Below, piece after piece: positions 8,400 through 17,000 of a stretch of 29,772 nucleotides of DNA. Positions within the stretch are counted from its first letter, which is position 1. Each line of letters begins with the position of its first letter. A program made the translations under genes and the position numbers. The DNA is from Flavobacteriia bacterium (GTDB lineage: Bacteria > Bacteroidota > Bacteroidia > Flavobacteriales > Schleiferiaceae): positions 1 to 29,772 of the forward strand of contig CATILC010000232.1 in assembly GCA_949516455.1 (NCBI GenBank), read 5' to 3'. The notes under the pieces were generated by a model that worked only from the letters and a program-made list of their open reading frames with translations, had not been told where the DNA came from and made no database searches.

Positions 8400-8911
8400 G
8401 GCCTAAAGGAATCAATCTGATTCATTAATTCGTCGATCGATACGGACGAAGCCGAAATGGTCAGTTGGGCCTTTTGATAAAAAGCACGGCGTTCAAAGAG
8501 GTGCTTTCCAATGAATTCAGCCAGGTCTTCCTCTTGAATATGGGCGATCAGCGGTCGGTTTTGTTTGGACTGCAGCAGGCGGCTTTGAAGGAAGCCCGGA
8601 GCGGCATCGAGATAGATGCACATCCCCTGGGCACACATCAGTTCCATATTGTCGTAATAGCAGGGTGTTCCCCCACCCGTGGCCAAAACAAAGGATCCTT
8701 TATGGAGAACGTCCAACAACACAGTGCGTTCTTCTTTGCGAAAGGTGAGTTCCCCATGCTGCTCGATCCATTCAGCCGGGCTCTTTCCCGAGGCGCTTTC
8801 GATCGCCTCGTCGAGGTCGATGAATTCGAGTTTCAATGCCTTTGCGAGTTTCTTCCCGACAGAAGTCTTTCCGGCGCCCATGTAGCCGACGAGGATGAGC
8901 TTCTTTCCCAT
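8396..8911 (-). CDS. aroK: shikimate kinase
   Basis: The 171-residue protein has the P-loop GYMGAGKTS at residues 9-17, the shikimate-binding aspartates in IDLDEAIE (about 31-38), the arginine in LTFRKEE (Arg58), and the TGGGTP turn (about 78-83). The lid arginine is in SKQNRPLI. It phosphorylates shikimate at the 3-hydroxyl, step five of the chorismate pathway. I start it at the ATG at 8911; an in-frame TTG three codons upstream is less likely. Length and motif spacing are standard. No other aromatic pathway gene is nearby. Confidence 0.95.
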   Translation of the reverse strand: MGKKLILVGYMGAGKTSVGKKLAKALKLEFIDLDEAIESASGKSPAEWIEQHGELTFRKEERTVLLDVLHKGSFVLATGGGTPCYYDNMELMCAQGMCIYLDAAPGFLQSRLLQSKQNRPLIAHIQEEDLAEFIGKHLFERRAFYQKAQLTISASSVSIDELMNQIDSFRP

Positions 8912-8958
8912 GGCCCTCAATTTAATCCTAAATCCGTTCAGTGAAGTCTAAATGAGCG

Positions 8959-8966
8959 TATATTTG
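8959..8966 (+). promoter_or_regulatory. -7 element of the tRNA transcript
   Basis: TATATTTG is a perfect TAnnTTTG match ending 13 bases before tRNA-Lys. A GTTC about 20 bases upstream could be a degenerate -33 TTG. No second element is seen before tRNA-Leu, so the two tRNAs are probably cotranscribed. Confidence 0.65.
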
Positions 8967-8979
8967 CAGCCCCAAAACC

Positions 8980-9052
8980 GATCTGGTAGCTCAGTTGGTA
9001 GAGCACGACACTTTTAATGTTGGGGTCCTGGGTTCGAGCCCCAGCCGGATCA
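8980..9052 (+). tRNA. tRNA-Lys (anticodon TTT)
   Basis: A 73-base cloverleaf can be paired by eye. The acceptor arms GATCTGG and CCGGATC pair with one wobble. The D arm is GCTC/GAGC, the anticodon arm CGACA/TGTTG encloses the loop CTTTTAA with anticodon TTT, and the T arm CTGGG/CCCAG encloses TTCGAGC. The discriminator base is A. CCA is not encoded; the next bases are CAA, so the end must be added after transcription. Confidence 0.97.
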
Positions 9053-9173
9053 CAAAAAGCCCAAGCGGCTCGCGTTCTTGAAGAGTGAAGAGGAGGAGCA
9101 GTGCACCAAGCCATTGACTTGAGCCTTCCTTTTCCAAATCGCAAAAGCCTCTCTGCAAGGGGGGCGTTTCTGA

Positions 9174-9260
9174 GCCCAGGTGGTGAAATTGGTAGACACG
9201 CCATCTTGAGGGGGTGGTGACTTTATAGTCGTGCAGGTTCAAGTCCTGTCCTGGGCACCA
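9174..9260 (+). tRNA. tRNA-Leu (anticodon GAG), CCA encoded
   Basis: Acceptor arms GCCCAGG and CCTGGGC pair fully. The anticodon arm CCATC/GGTGG encloses TTGAGGG with anticodon GAG. A class II variable arm (TGAC, a six-base loop, GTC) is present, as required for leucine tRNAs. The T arm is GCAGG/CCTGT around TTCAAGT. The discriminator A is followed by an encoded CCA, unlike the tRNA-Lys just upstream. The 121 bases between the two tRNAs contain no gene that I can support. Confidence 0.96.
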
Positions 9261-9295
9261 AGAATTCCGATCAGCTGTTTGTAGATGTACCAAGA

Positions 9296-10147
9296 ATGAA
9301 GTTGCCCTTCGCTGTCCGGATCTTTTTCAAGATCCTCTCGTACATCGCTCCGTCCTTGGCCGCCCGTGTGGCGTATCCCCTTTTTTTTCGTCCCTTGAAA
9401 TTTCCCATACCGGAACGGGAAAAAGAATTCCGCTCCACTGCTGAAAGCGGCAAGGGCGAACTTTCATCGGGCCGTATCCACTGGTTCAAAAAAGGCGGTC
9501 CAGGACCCAAGATCCTGTTCATGCACGGGTGGAGCGGGAGAGGAAGTCAGTTCACGAAAATGATGGATGCCTTTTTGGAGGCTGGTTTTGAAGTCTACAC
9601 CTTAGATGCTCCTGGCCATGGAGATGAATGGCTTCCACGGATCGATATGTTGTCATTCATAAGCGGGATTCACTGGATGGAAAAGAAGTTCGGACCCTTT
9701 GACGGCGCCATCGGTCATTCCATCGGCGGAATGGCCTTGTGGAATGCGATTCGGGAAGGAGCGGCCATCAAGTGGCTTGTAGAAATCGGCAGTCCATCCT
9801 CCCTTTCTGGTGTGTTGGCGGATTTTACCGCGCTTTTGAATGCAAGGCCCGCTGTGGCTGAGATCCTTAAGGGCAAACTCAGCGCGGATTATCAGGTGGC
9901 GGAAGATTTCTTCGATCCAGTCCGCATCACAGGGCTTCATCCTGATGTCGCTGGACTGCTTATTCACGATGCCCAGGACGATGAAGTCCCGTTCAATCAT
10001 GCGCTGGAGATGGAGGCCGCATGGAAAAATGGCAGATTGGTCACCACAGAAGGCCTTGGTCACCGGAAGCTGCTGCGCGATCCTGGAGTCATCCAACTCT
10101 GTTTGAATTTTTTTGCGAACCGAAGCGGGGAGGCCAGGGTTAACTAA
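9296..10147 (+). CDS. alpha/beta hydrolase
   Basis: The protein has 283 residues. The oxyanion-hole region is in LFMHGWSGRGSQF (about 75-87), the nucleophile elbow is GHSIGG with Ser142, the acid is probably Asp228 or Asp229 in HDAQDDEVPF, and the histidine is His256 in GLGHRKLL. All four elements of the fold appear in the expected order. The N-terminal 35 residues are hydrophobic and basic and could anchor the protein to the inner membrane. The substrate is unknown; members include esterases and acyl-peptide-type hydrolases. It lies 35 bases after tRNA-Leu with no promoter element that I can see, so it may be transcribed from the tRNA promoter, and msrB follows after 2 bases. Confidence 0.85.
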   Translation: MKLPFAVRIFFKILSYIAPSLAARVAYPLFFRPLKFPIPEREKEFRSTAESGKGELSSGRIHWFKKGGPGPKILFMHGWSGRGSQFTKMMDAFLEAGFEVYTLDAPGHGDEWLPRIDMLSFISGIHWMEKKFGPFDGAIGHSIGGMALWNAIREGAAIKWLVEIGSPSSLSGVLADFTALLNARPAVAEILKGKLSADYQVAEDFFDPVRITGLHPDVAGLLIHDAQDDEVPFNHALEMEAAWKNGRLVTTEGLGHRKLLRDPGVIQLCLNFFANRSGEARVN

Positions 10148-10149
10148 GC

Positions 10150-10665
10150 ATGAGATATTTTTCCCAGATCCTTGGCGTTTCGCTTGGCTTGATGGCTTCG
10201 TGCAACGCTCAGGATGCCCAAAACGAATCAAACTCCATGGAAGAGAAGACTTACCCCGTCCGATTGACCCCAGCTCAGTGGCAAGACAGTCTGAGCGATG
10301 AACAATACTACATTCTCCGCGAAAAGGGCACCGAGCGTCCGGGCACAGGGCAGTACTATCTGCACACCGCTGAGGGCACCTACAGCTGTGCCGGATGCGG
10401 ATCGGAACTTTTCACCTCGGATATGAAATTCCAATCGCATTGTGGGTGGCCCAGTTTCGATCGCGAGATCGGGGGCGGCAAGGTCGAACGCAAACTGGAC
10501 AAGTCGCATGGAATGATGCGCACTGAGATCCTTTGTGCCAACTGCGGCGGACACTTGGGTCATGTGTTCAACGACGGGCCGACGTCCACTGGAGAACGCT
10601 ACTGTGTGAACTCTCTTTCGCTGCAGTTCAGTACAGTTGAAAAGGAGGAGCAGAGCAGTCAGTGA
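10150..10665 (+). CDS. msrB: peptide-methionine (R)-S-oxide reductase, predicted lipoprotein
   Basis: The protein has 171 residues. A lipoprotein signal ends in LMASC (Cys18), so the enzyme should be attached to a membrane outside the cytoplasm. The SelR domain (about residues 35-165) contains GTERPGTGQYY, the zinc cysteines in CAGCG (80/83) and CANCGGHLGHVF (129/132), the HCGWPSF motif with a possible resolving Cys98, and the catalytic cysteine in GERYCVNSLSL (Cys152). It reduces methionine-R-sulfoxide in oxidised proteins using thioredoxin-type reductants. It starts 2 bases after the hydrolase stop, so the genes form an operon. A periplasmic reductant could come from a DsbD-type protein such as the one at the left end; that link is an inference. 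Confidence 0.93.
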   Translation: MRYFSQILGVSLGLMASCNAQDAQNESNSMEEKTYPVRLTPAQWQDSLSDEQYYILREKGTERPGTGQYYLHTAEGTYSCAGCGSELFTSDMKFQSHCGWPSFDREIGGGKVERKLDKSHGMMRTEILCANCGGHLGHVFNDGPTSTGERYCVNSLSLQFSTVEKEEQSSQ

Positions 10666-10701
10666 CCTCAGGAAGAGGAATTCATTTCACCTTCCATTCC
10701 G

Positions 10702-10709
10702 TACATTTG
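10702..10709 (+). promoter_or_regulatory. -7 element upstream of the coiled-coil/zapA genes
   Basis: TACATTTG is a perfect TAnnTTTG match lying 25 bases before the ATG at 10735, in the gap after msrB. It probably drives the coiled-coil gene, zapA and possibly the downstream 6S RNA and rny. Confidence 0.6.
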
Positions 10710-10734
10710 AACAAGATCCTCTGTTCAGAAAAAG

Positions 10735-11025
10735 ATGCAGGTATTTACCCAAAGATCCGAGGTGTTGACCGAAGAAGTCGACCGGATCCTGGGCCTGCTT
10801 CAGTCGCTGAAAAATGAAAACCAGGAGCTGAAGGTGCAACGATCAAGGGATGCTGCATCCATAAGGGATGCCCGCGATCGGATCGCAGTCTTGGAACAGG
10901 AGATCGACAGCATGAAGGTGGCCAGTGCCCTTTCCGGAGATGATGTTCGAAGGAAGGAAGCCCGGGCCGAAGTAACTGGAATGCTGCGGGAAATTGACAA
11001 ATGCCTGGCTTTGCTTCAGGATTGA
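10735..11025 (+). CDS. small coiled-coil protein upstream of zapA
   Basis: The protein has 96 residues and is strongly charged and helical. Hydrophobic residues recur at heptad spacing through TEEVDRILGLLQSLKNEN and IAVLEQEIDSMKVAS, so most of it should form a coiled coil. There is no signal peptide, membrane segment or catalytic motif. Its position directly before zapA (10 bases) and its form suggest a ZapB-like or other division-associated partner of ZapA, but I cannot show sequence similarity to ZapB. Its own promoter element is good. Confidence 0.7.
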   Translation: MQVFTQRSEVLTEEVDRILGLLQSLKNENQELKVQRSRDAASIRDARDRIAVLEQEIDSMKVASALSGDDVRRKEARAEVTGMLREIDKCLALLQD

Positions 11026-11035
11026 TCGAGTTGAG

Positions 11036-11329
11036 ATGTCGGAGGAGAGAACCATGAGGATGAAGTTGAAGGTCGCCAACAGGACCTACCCCCTCAACGT
11101 ACGACTCGAAGAAGAAGCAAGCCTTAGAAATGCGAGCAAGCGCATCGCGCAGATGATGGAAGAACTGGAAAAGGCCTATGCCGTATCCGACACACAAGAT
11201 CTGCTGGCCATGACGGCCATTCAGCTTGCCTCGTCTCTTGAACGGCAACAGTCTTCATCGTCTTTGGACGAAGAAGCCGTTGTTCAGGAATTGGATAAAC
11301 TCATTGGAAAGCTCGGTGCTTTCAAATGA
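11036..11329 (+). CDS. zapA: cell division protein ZapA
   Basis: A protein of 97 residues with the ZapA pattern: an N-terminal strand region (MKLKVANRTYPLNV), then LEEEASLRNASKRIAQMMEEL, then DLLAMTAIQLASSLERQ and a C-terminal coiled coil. ZapA binds FtsZ and cross-links filaments in the division ring. Two starts are possible: the ATG at 11036, 10 bases after the previous stop, or the ATG at 11054, which is preceded by GGAGGAG at a good Shine-Dalgarno distance. Because Shine-Dalgarno use is weak in this phylum, I keep the longer form. Downstream comes the 6S RNA, a linkage known from other bacteria. Confidence 0.85.
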   Translation: MSEERTMRMKLKVANRTYPLNVRLEEEASLRNASKRIAQMMEELEKAYAVSDTQDLLAMTAIQLASSLERQQSSSSLDEEAVVQELDKLIGKLGAFK

Positions 11330-11353
11330 GTTGAAGCGTTCTTTTAAAGCGAT

Positions 11354-11547
11354 TTCCCGCATAGGCCTACCTGCTTTGGTAAACTCAACAGTTAACCTAA
11401 ATAGGAGTCCAGCTCGTTGTGGAGATGTCACGCCCTTTTAGAAAAGCCTTGCTTTTCGCACAGAGGGAAGACTGAAACTCAGCGGTGGATTCCGATCCTG
11501 TCTAATTGGAGTTTACGCAAACTCTGTGGTCTGTGCGGGTTTTTTTT
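11354..11547 (+). ncRNA. ssrS: 6S RNA (6S-Flavo type)
   Basis: The gap between zapA and rny holds about 190 bases that fold like 6S RNA. A nine-pair closing stem joins CCCGCATAG (11356) to CTGTGCGGG (11531), which is followed by eight T. Next come TTTG/CAAA and the perfect stem GTAAACTC (11379) with GAGTTTAC (11509). An open bubble follows (11387-11403 opposite 11494-11508). Above it GGAGTCC (11404) pairs with GGATTCC (11487), CCCT (11433) with AGGG (11464), and the tip is GAAAAGC-CTT-GCTTTTC. A long stem with a central bubble is the hallmark of 6S RNA, which mimics an open promoter and holds the housekeeping RNA polymerase. I recall this location as typical in Bacteroidota; the Rfam 6S-Flavo model would settle it. 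Confidence 0.85.
11531..11547 (+). terminator. 3' end / terminator of 6S RNA
   Basis: The 3' half of the closing stem, CTGTGCGGG, runs directly into eight T residues. Its partner lies about 175 bases upstream, so this is not a compact hairpin, but the layout resembles a Rho-independent end. rny then depends on read-through or on a promoter that I cannot see. Confidence 0.5.
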
Positions 11548-11562
11548 AATTCAGAAACAGAT

Positions 11563-13101
11563 ATGTCAACCATCACCATCATAACCGCCATAGGGTCGTT
11601 GCTCGCTGGATTCATAGCAGCCACGCTTATCGCGCGTCAAAAGGAAAAAAATCAAGTCGGCGGACTATTGGCCGATGCCAAGAAAGAGGCAGAAGCCCTC
11701 AAGAAAGAAAAGATCCTCCAGGCCAAGGAAAGATTCATCGAGCTCAAGTCGGAGCACGAGAAGACCATTCAGTCCAGGGAGCGCAAAATGGGCGATGCGG
11801 AAAATCGCATCAAGGACAAGGAGTCCAAAGTGAACAAACAGCTCGAGGAGCAGAAGCGAAAAGACAAAGATCTCCAGCGGGTCAAAGAGCGTCTCGAACG
11901 ACAAATGACCGCTGTTGACAGCCGATTGGAAGAGATCGAGAAGAACCACCGTTCGCAGGTCGAACAATTGGAAAAGATCTCCGGACTTTCAGCGGAAGAA
12001 GCCAAGCAACAGATGGTGACCGCCTTGCGCGATGAAGCTCGGACAGAAGCAGCCTCATACATTCAGAACTCGATGGAGGAGGCCAAGTTGTCTGCCTCTG
12101 CCGAAGCGAAAAAGATCGTCATTCAGAGCATCCAACGCGTGGCAACAGAGCGAGCCATCGAAAATTCTGTTTCCGTATTCAACATTGACAATGACGAAAT
12201 GAAAGGCCGTATCATCGGTCGGGAGGGAAGGAACATCCGTGCCATTGAGGCCGCAACAGGTGTGGAGATCGTTGTGGACGATACGCCTGAGGCCATTCTG
12301 CTCTCCTGTTTCGATCCGGTTCGCCGAGAGATAGCGCGCTTGTCCCTTCACCGATTGGTGTCCGACGGCCGCATTCATCCGGCGCGGGTCGAAGAAGTGG
12401 TGCGAAAGGTGGAGAAGAATATCCAGGAAGAGATCAATGAGCTGGGCAAAAAGACCATCATCGATCTGGGCATCCATGGGCTTCACCCCGAACTGGTCAA
12501 AATGGTCGGACGCATGAAGTACCGTTCGTCCTACGGACAGAATCTATTGCAGCACAGTCGCGAAGTGGCCAATCTCAGTGCCACCATGTCTTCGGAGTTG
12601 GGACTGAACCCAAAACTGGCCAAGCGCGCCGGTTTGCTCCACGACATTGGGAAAGTGCCGCAAGAAGAGTCTGAACTGCCGCATGCCATTCTCGGGATGC
12701 AGTTGGCGGAGAAATACGGAGAGAAACCCGAGGTGTGCAACGCCATTGGAGCGCACCACGATGAGATCGAGATGACCAGCCTTTTGTCGCCCATCATCCA
12801 GGTCTGCGATGCGATCAGCGGGGCACGTCCGGGTGCGCGCAGGCAAGTTGTGGACTCCTACATCCAGCGATTGAAAGACCTCGAGAACCTCGCCCTGAGC
12901 TACAAGGGCGTGTCCAAGGCCTTTGCCATCCAGGCCGGTCGCGAGTTGCGCGTCATGGTGGAGAGTGAGATGGTGAATGATGCGGAGGCCGGCAGCCTGG
13001 CCCACGATATTTCACAGCGCATTCAGAACGAAATGACCTACCCTGGCCAGGTGAAGATCACCGTCATCCGGGAGACGCGTGCGGTGAGTATGGCCCGCTA
13101 G
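11563..13101 (+). CDS. rny: ribonuclease Y
   Basis: The 512-residue protein has the full RNase Y layout: an N-terminal membrane helix (about residues 4-24), a long charged coiled coil (about 30-190), a KH RNA-binding domain with GRIIGREGRNIRAIE (about 215-229), and an HD-type catalytic domain with QHSREV (His331), LLHDIGK (His360-Asp361) and GAHHDEIE (about 397-404). It is a membrane-bound endoribonuclease that starts mRNA decay and trims structured RNAs. I use the ATG at 11563: an upstream in-frame ATG would place codons inside the 6S RNA and remove the N-terminal membrane-helix start. No promoter element is visible between the 6S T-run and this ATG. It converges with the next gene, sharing a CTAG. 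Confidence 0.97.
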   Translation: MSTITIITAIGSLLAGFIAATLIARQKEKNQVGGLLADAKKEAEALKKEKILQAKERFIELKSEHEKTIQSRERKMGDAENRIKDKESKVNKQLEEQKRKDKDLQRVKERLERQMTAVDSRLEEIEKNHRSQVEQLEKISGLSAEEAKQQMVTALRDEARTEAASYIQNSMEEAKLSASAEAKKIVIQSIQRVATERAIENSVSVFNIDNDEMKGRIIGREGRNIRAIEAATGVEIVVDDTPEAILLSCFDPVRREIARLSLHRLVSDGRIHPARVEEVVRKVEKNIQEEINELGKKTIIDLGIHGLHPELVKMVGRMKYRSSYGQNLLQHSREVANLSATMSSELGLNPKLAKRAGLLHDIGKVPQEESELPHAILGMQLAEKYGEKPEVCNAIGAHHDEIEMTSLLSPIIQVCDAISGARPGARRQVVDSYIQRLKDLENLALSYKGVSKAFAIQAGRELRVMVESEMVNDAEAGSLAHDISQRIQNEMTYPGQVKITVIRETRAVSMAR

Positions 13102-13976
13102 AACAGCACGTCCAGGCTCTGATCGATCAGTCGCTTCACGGTTTTTTCAGGATCGGCAGAGGTTTGTCCGCTGGCGCGGTTGGCCAACAGGGCCGATACA
13201 GAAGCCATTTGGTGGCCGAAGACAGATCCGAGATGGAACAAGGCGGCCGTCTCCATTTCCACATTGGTGATGCGGTCTTCGCCGGAACGGAAGGCGCTGA
13301 GCCGATCGAGCATCCGGTCTTGTGTCGCGCCCTCCCAGATCTTTCTTCCCTGCGGTCCGTAGAAGCCGCAGGCCGTATAGGTGATGCCTTGTTCCATGCC
13401 TGAAGAGATGAGTCGTTGGCTGATTGTTTTATCGGGGTAGAAGGGCAGCAGTCTTGGAAAGCGATAGCGGTTGGTGAATTCCTGCAGTGCTATGTTCAGT
13501 CCATCCGCTGCAGCTTGCGGGTAGAAGTGATGCAAACTGTCCATGGAGCAGGCGGCTGTGCTCACCAGCAAACGGTCGATGCCCAGATCTTCCTGCAAGG
13601 CACCCGAGGTGCCCAGTCGAATGATCTGAAGGTGCCTCCGCAGTTTATTGGGCAGGCGCTTTTCCAGATCCCAGTTCGCCACGAGTTCCAGCTCATTGAG
13701 TGCAATGTCCACATTGTCTGAACCCATCCCTGTGGACAGAACGGTCACTTTATGTCCCCGGATCGTTCCGGTGACCGTTCGGAATTCCCTTTTCCTCCGT
13801 TCCAGATCGATTGAAGCGAAATGAGGAAGAAGCTGATCGATCCGGTCGGGATCACCAACAGTGAGCACGGTGTCAGCCACTTCATCTCCGATCAGATCGA
13901 GGTGATAGGCTCTAAAGCCCGGCCCGGTCATGATCTGAGATGGATCGAGCGAGGCGTAAGCGCTGTTCGGGTTCAT
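13098..13976 (-). CDS. nucleoside phosphorylase (uridine phosphorylase-like)
   Basis: The protein has 292 residues. TVGDPDRIDQL (about 38-48) is the phosphate-binding loop of the PNP/UDP phosphorylase family. VLSTGMGSDNVDIALNEL is the second family motif. RLGTSGALQEDL is the usual phosphate-contacting TSGG-like region. TNVEMETAALFHLG contains the conserved ribose-binding Glu-Met-Glu. These enzymes split nucleosides to base and ribose-1-phosphate; the sequence is closer to uridine phosphorylases than to purine ones, but base choice is inferred. The start is the ATG at 13976; an upstream TTG is less likely. It lies 107 bases downstream of the endonuclease gene, a gap in which I see no clear promoter or terminator. 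Confidence 0.88.
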   Translation of the reverse strand: MNPNSAYASLDPSQIMTGPGFRAYHLDLIGDEVADTVLTVGDPDRIDQLLPHFASIDLERRKREFRTVTGTIRGHKVTVLSTGMGSDNVDIALNELELVANWDLEKRLPNKLRRHLQIIRLGTSGALQEDLGIDRLLVSTAACSMDSLHHFYPQAAADGLNIALQEFTNRYRFPRLLPFYPDKTISQRLISSGMEQGITYTACGFYGPQGRKIWEGATQDRMLDRLSAFRSGEDRITNVEMETAALFHLGSVFGHQMASVSALLANRASGQTSADPEKTVKRLIDQSLDVLF

Positions 13977-14083
13977 TGGCAATGCGAATTAAGGAGGAGG
14001 CCTGTGAGGTGGGAGCGGAGGACTTGAAGTTCGGTGTCAGTGTATTCCGGATATACATCCCAAGCTGGAAGCATACATTGGAC

Positions 14084-17000
14084 TCAATTGCCTGAACTGA
14101 GGTTGAAGTACACGGCGCCGTGATTGGACGAGGAAGCGCTGTTTGGGCTGTATCGGGACAAGGGGGCGCCGATGAGCACATTTCCCGCCCCTTCTGAGAG
14201 GTCGTGTCCGAAGCGCATTCCCGCAGCGGCATCCGGAGCTGCGATGACCCCTTGATGGACGAAGCTGCTTCCGTTCCAAGTGTACTCATGCACCTGTCCT
14301 GCTCCGTCATCTGCGCCTTCTGCACCTATTAGGAGTTTTCCGCTCTGTAGCGAATAGGACAAAACGCTGCCAAAGTGATCTCCGCCCTTGGGTTGAGGAG
14401 CCTGCAGGATCTGGGTTTCTGTCCAGGTCGAACCGTTTATCTCAAAGAGATACACTTTCTCTGCATTGGGATCGCCCACCAAGAGCTGATTGCCGTCGCG
14501 GCAGACGGAATGTCCGAATCTTCTTCCGCTGCTCCCATCCGAGGCGAACAGTTGCTGGATGATGGCCAGGCTGCCATTGACCAGTCGATACAACACCACA
14601 CTTCCTTGTCCATTGTGACCGGGCGCGCCAACGACGACCGTGTCGTTCTTCAGGTCCATGGCCGACCCGAATTCACTCGTGGCCAGGGATGAAAAGGAAG
14701 ACTCAGTTGCTGTGAGCGTCCATCCGCTGGTCTGCTCCTGGTAGATGAACAATTCGGGCTGTAGGTTGGGGGCCGAGACGATCAAGGTGTTCCCATCCAG
14801 CGCCATTTCTTTTCCGAAATCCTGACCGTCCTGAAGATTCTGGGGTTGAAGCGTGGCTTCAGGCACCCATTGTCCGAGCGAATTCAAACGGTGGAGATAC
14901 ACTTTTCCGCTGTTCGATTCGCCTGGCGCAGCCACTGAAATTTGGTCGCTGTAGATCTGTACGGAAGCACCGAAGAGATCGCTGGCATCCCTGTCCATGG
15001 CCAAAAGGCGCTGCCACTCGAGCCATTGTCCATTCTTCAGATGAAAGACGTACGCAGCTCCCAGATCGTCCAAAAATCCATGGTCGACGCTGTCGTAAAG
15101 CTCTGCGTAGTTACCTGGACGTCCGGGACTGCCAGACACGGCCCAGTTCTGATCGATATCCACGGCTTCACCGAAGCGGTCGCGGAAAGGGGAATAAGCG
15201 TACGGTACGATCTGCACAGCGGTTGCTGCACATGCTTGCAGGCTGTGGCTGCCCAAAGAGTCGTAGGTGTTGTTGCTCAGCGCATGCCATTGCGATCTCA
15301 GTCGCGACCAATGGGCTCTTCCATCTCGGATGCTGTCTGCCCGTACCAAAGTGACATTTTGAATGTCGTGCACAATGCCATCGTCGACGATGGTATGATT
15401 CGCTCCCCGGTTGTTTGGATCTCCTATGCGGTCTATGGTATCGCCAGTGGCCAGATCGATCAGACTTGTGAGGTCATTGCCATTGAAGCTTAGAGCGCTG
15501 CCCGATCCGGAAACAGCATCGGCCCGGTTCAAAAAAGCAGGAGCGGCTGAACTGTTGCACACCACAAATTGTGCTCCGGCATTCAGCGTTCCAGAGAGTG
15601 ATCTGCTGCCAGAAAAGCCTGTGGCATTGTAGGCCGTGTAGAGGACAAAATCACTGAGGTCGAGGGTGGAATCTGAGGTGTTGGTGAGCTCGAGGCACTT
15701 GTTGTTGGACGATCCTTCGATGTACTCAGATATGATCAGGCCTCCGGAACAATTCCCTGAACCGCCCTGTCCGGCTGCACTGCGTGTTTGCAGCTGATCT
15801 GAAAGGGCCGCGCCCATGGCATCGGTGGAACCGCTTTGAACGGCGTAGAGGAATGCCTGTGCATAGTAGGTGGTTCCCGCCTGCAGTCCGGTCACCACGA
15901 GTTGCGCATCCTGGGCATTCTGGCTGTTGTATACACAGTAGGCACTTCCTCCGCTCACCGAGGCACTGCTGCCGGCACCCATGGTTAAAGAGGGGGAATA
16001 CAAGGCGGCTTTTTGGCTGTTTTGCTGCCAGATGCCATTGATGGGTTGTTCCGATAGGAAGACGATCGTTCCATCCCAGTCGGTACCATGACCCGCATTT
16101 GGTTTGTCCAGGGTCAGAATGGCCTTGTCCGTCCCGCTGCTGTCTGCGCTGAATCCATCCAGGGAAGGAGGAGTAGGCCCTCCGACCGCACCTCCTCCAT
16201 TTGAGGCGATGTATACCACTCGGTTGGGATGGCTCGGTGAGGAGATGTTCAGCGCCGTTGGTCCAAAGGCTGTGTTTCCTGTGGCATCCACAGTCAGGCA
16301 ATACGATTGATAGGCACCTATCTGGCCTGGAACATTTCCGAGCTGGAAATTCGCGTTCTGCCCGCTGGTTCCGCTCAGTTGGAGGTTTTGGTCGCCCGTA
16401 TTGATCAGGCTGATACAGGCCTGTTCGTTCTCGCCCAGCCAAAGGGTGTCGGGAGAGACCTGCCAGTCGCTCACGGGATTCAAGTCGGCCTGTCCAGTGA
16501 AGGATCCCAGGCGTTCTTCCATCTGCGGATAATCCACCAATGGATTTCGATTGTTCTGCAACTGGTAAATGCCCTGATTTCGCGTCTGCTCTGCAGCGTC
16601 GGGTGGGTCGTTCAGATGCCATTGCCTGAGCACGCTCTCCATTCCAGAAATGAAGTTCTGATAATCGCCATAGCGCAGGGCGAAGTAGAGAAGGGCCCGT
16701 GCCGAATTGCCTTTTTGGACATTGCGGGGTTCGAACAGTCCCGAGGCGTATTTCGAACCTCCGTTCTGCCAGGTGGGATTGGAGACATGTCCAAAAGGGT
16801 AGTTGCTTCGGACCGAATTGGCCGTGGCATCGGTGGGGAAGAGGCAGTGGATGTCGCTCTGCATGGGAAAGGCGCTGCCGAAATAGGATTGCGGCATGGT
16901 GTGCTCGCAATTGATGTTGTTCGCATTGGCTCCGGAACGCGTGCTGAAAAAGGCTGTGCGTCCGGTGTAAACACAGCTGACAGCTCCCTGATAATTGTCG

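Noticed and set aside
9120..9173. Stem GCCTCTCT/AGGGGGGC before tRNA-Leu as a terminator
   Set aside because: The loop would have only three bases, with wobble pairs and no T-run; more likely part of the tRNA precursor.
11506..11562. Upstream extension of rny by 19 codons
   Set aside because: It would run through the 3' arm of the 6S RNA and its T-run, and the normal RNase Y N-terminal membrane helix begins right at the ATG at 11563.
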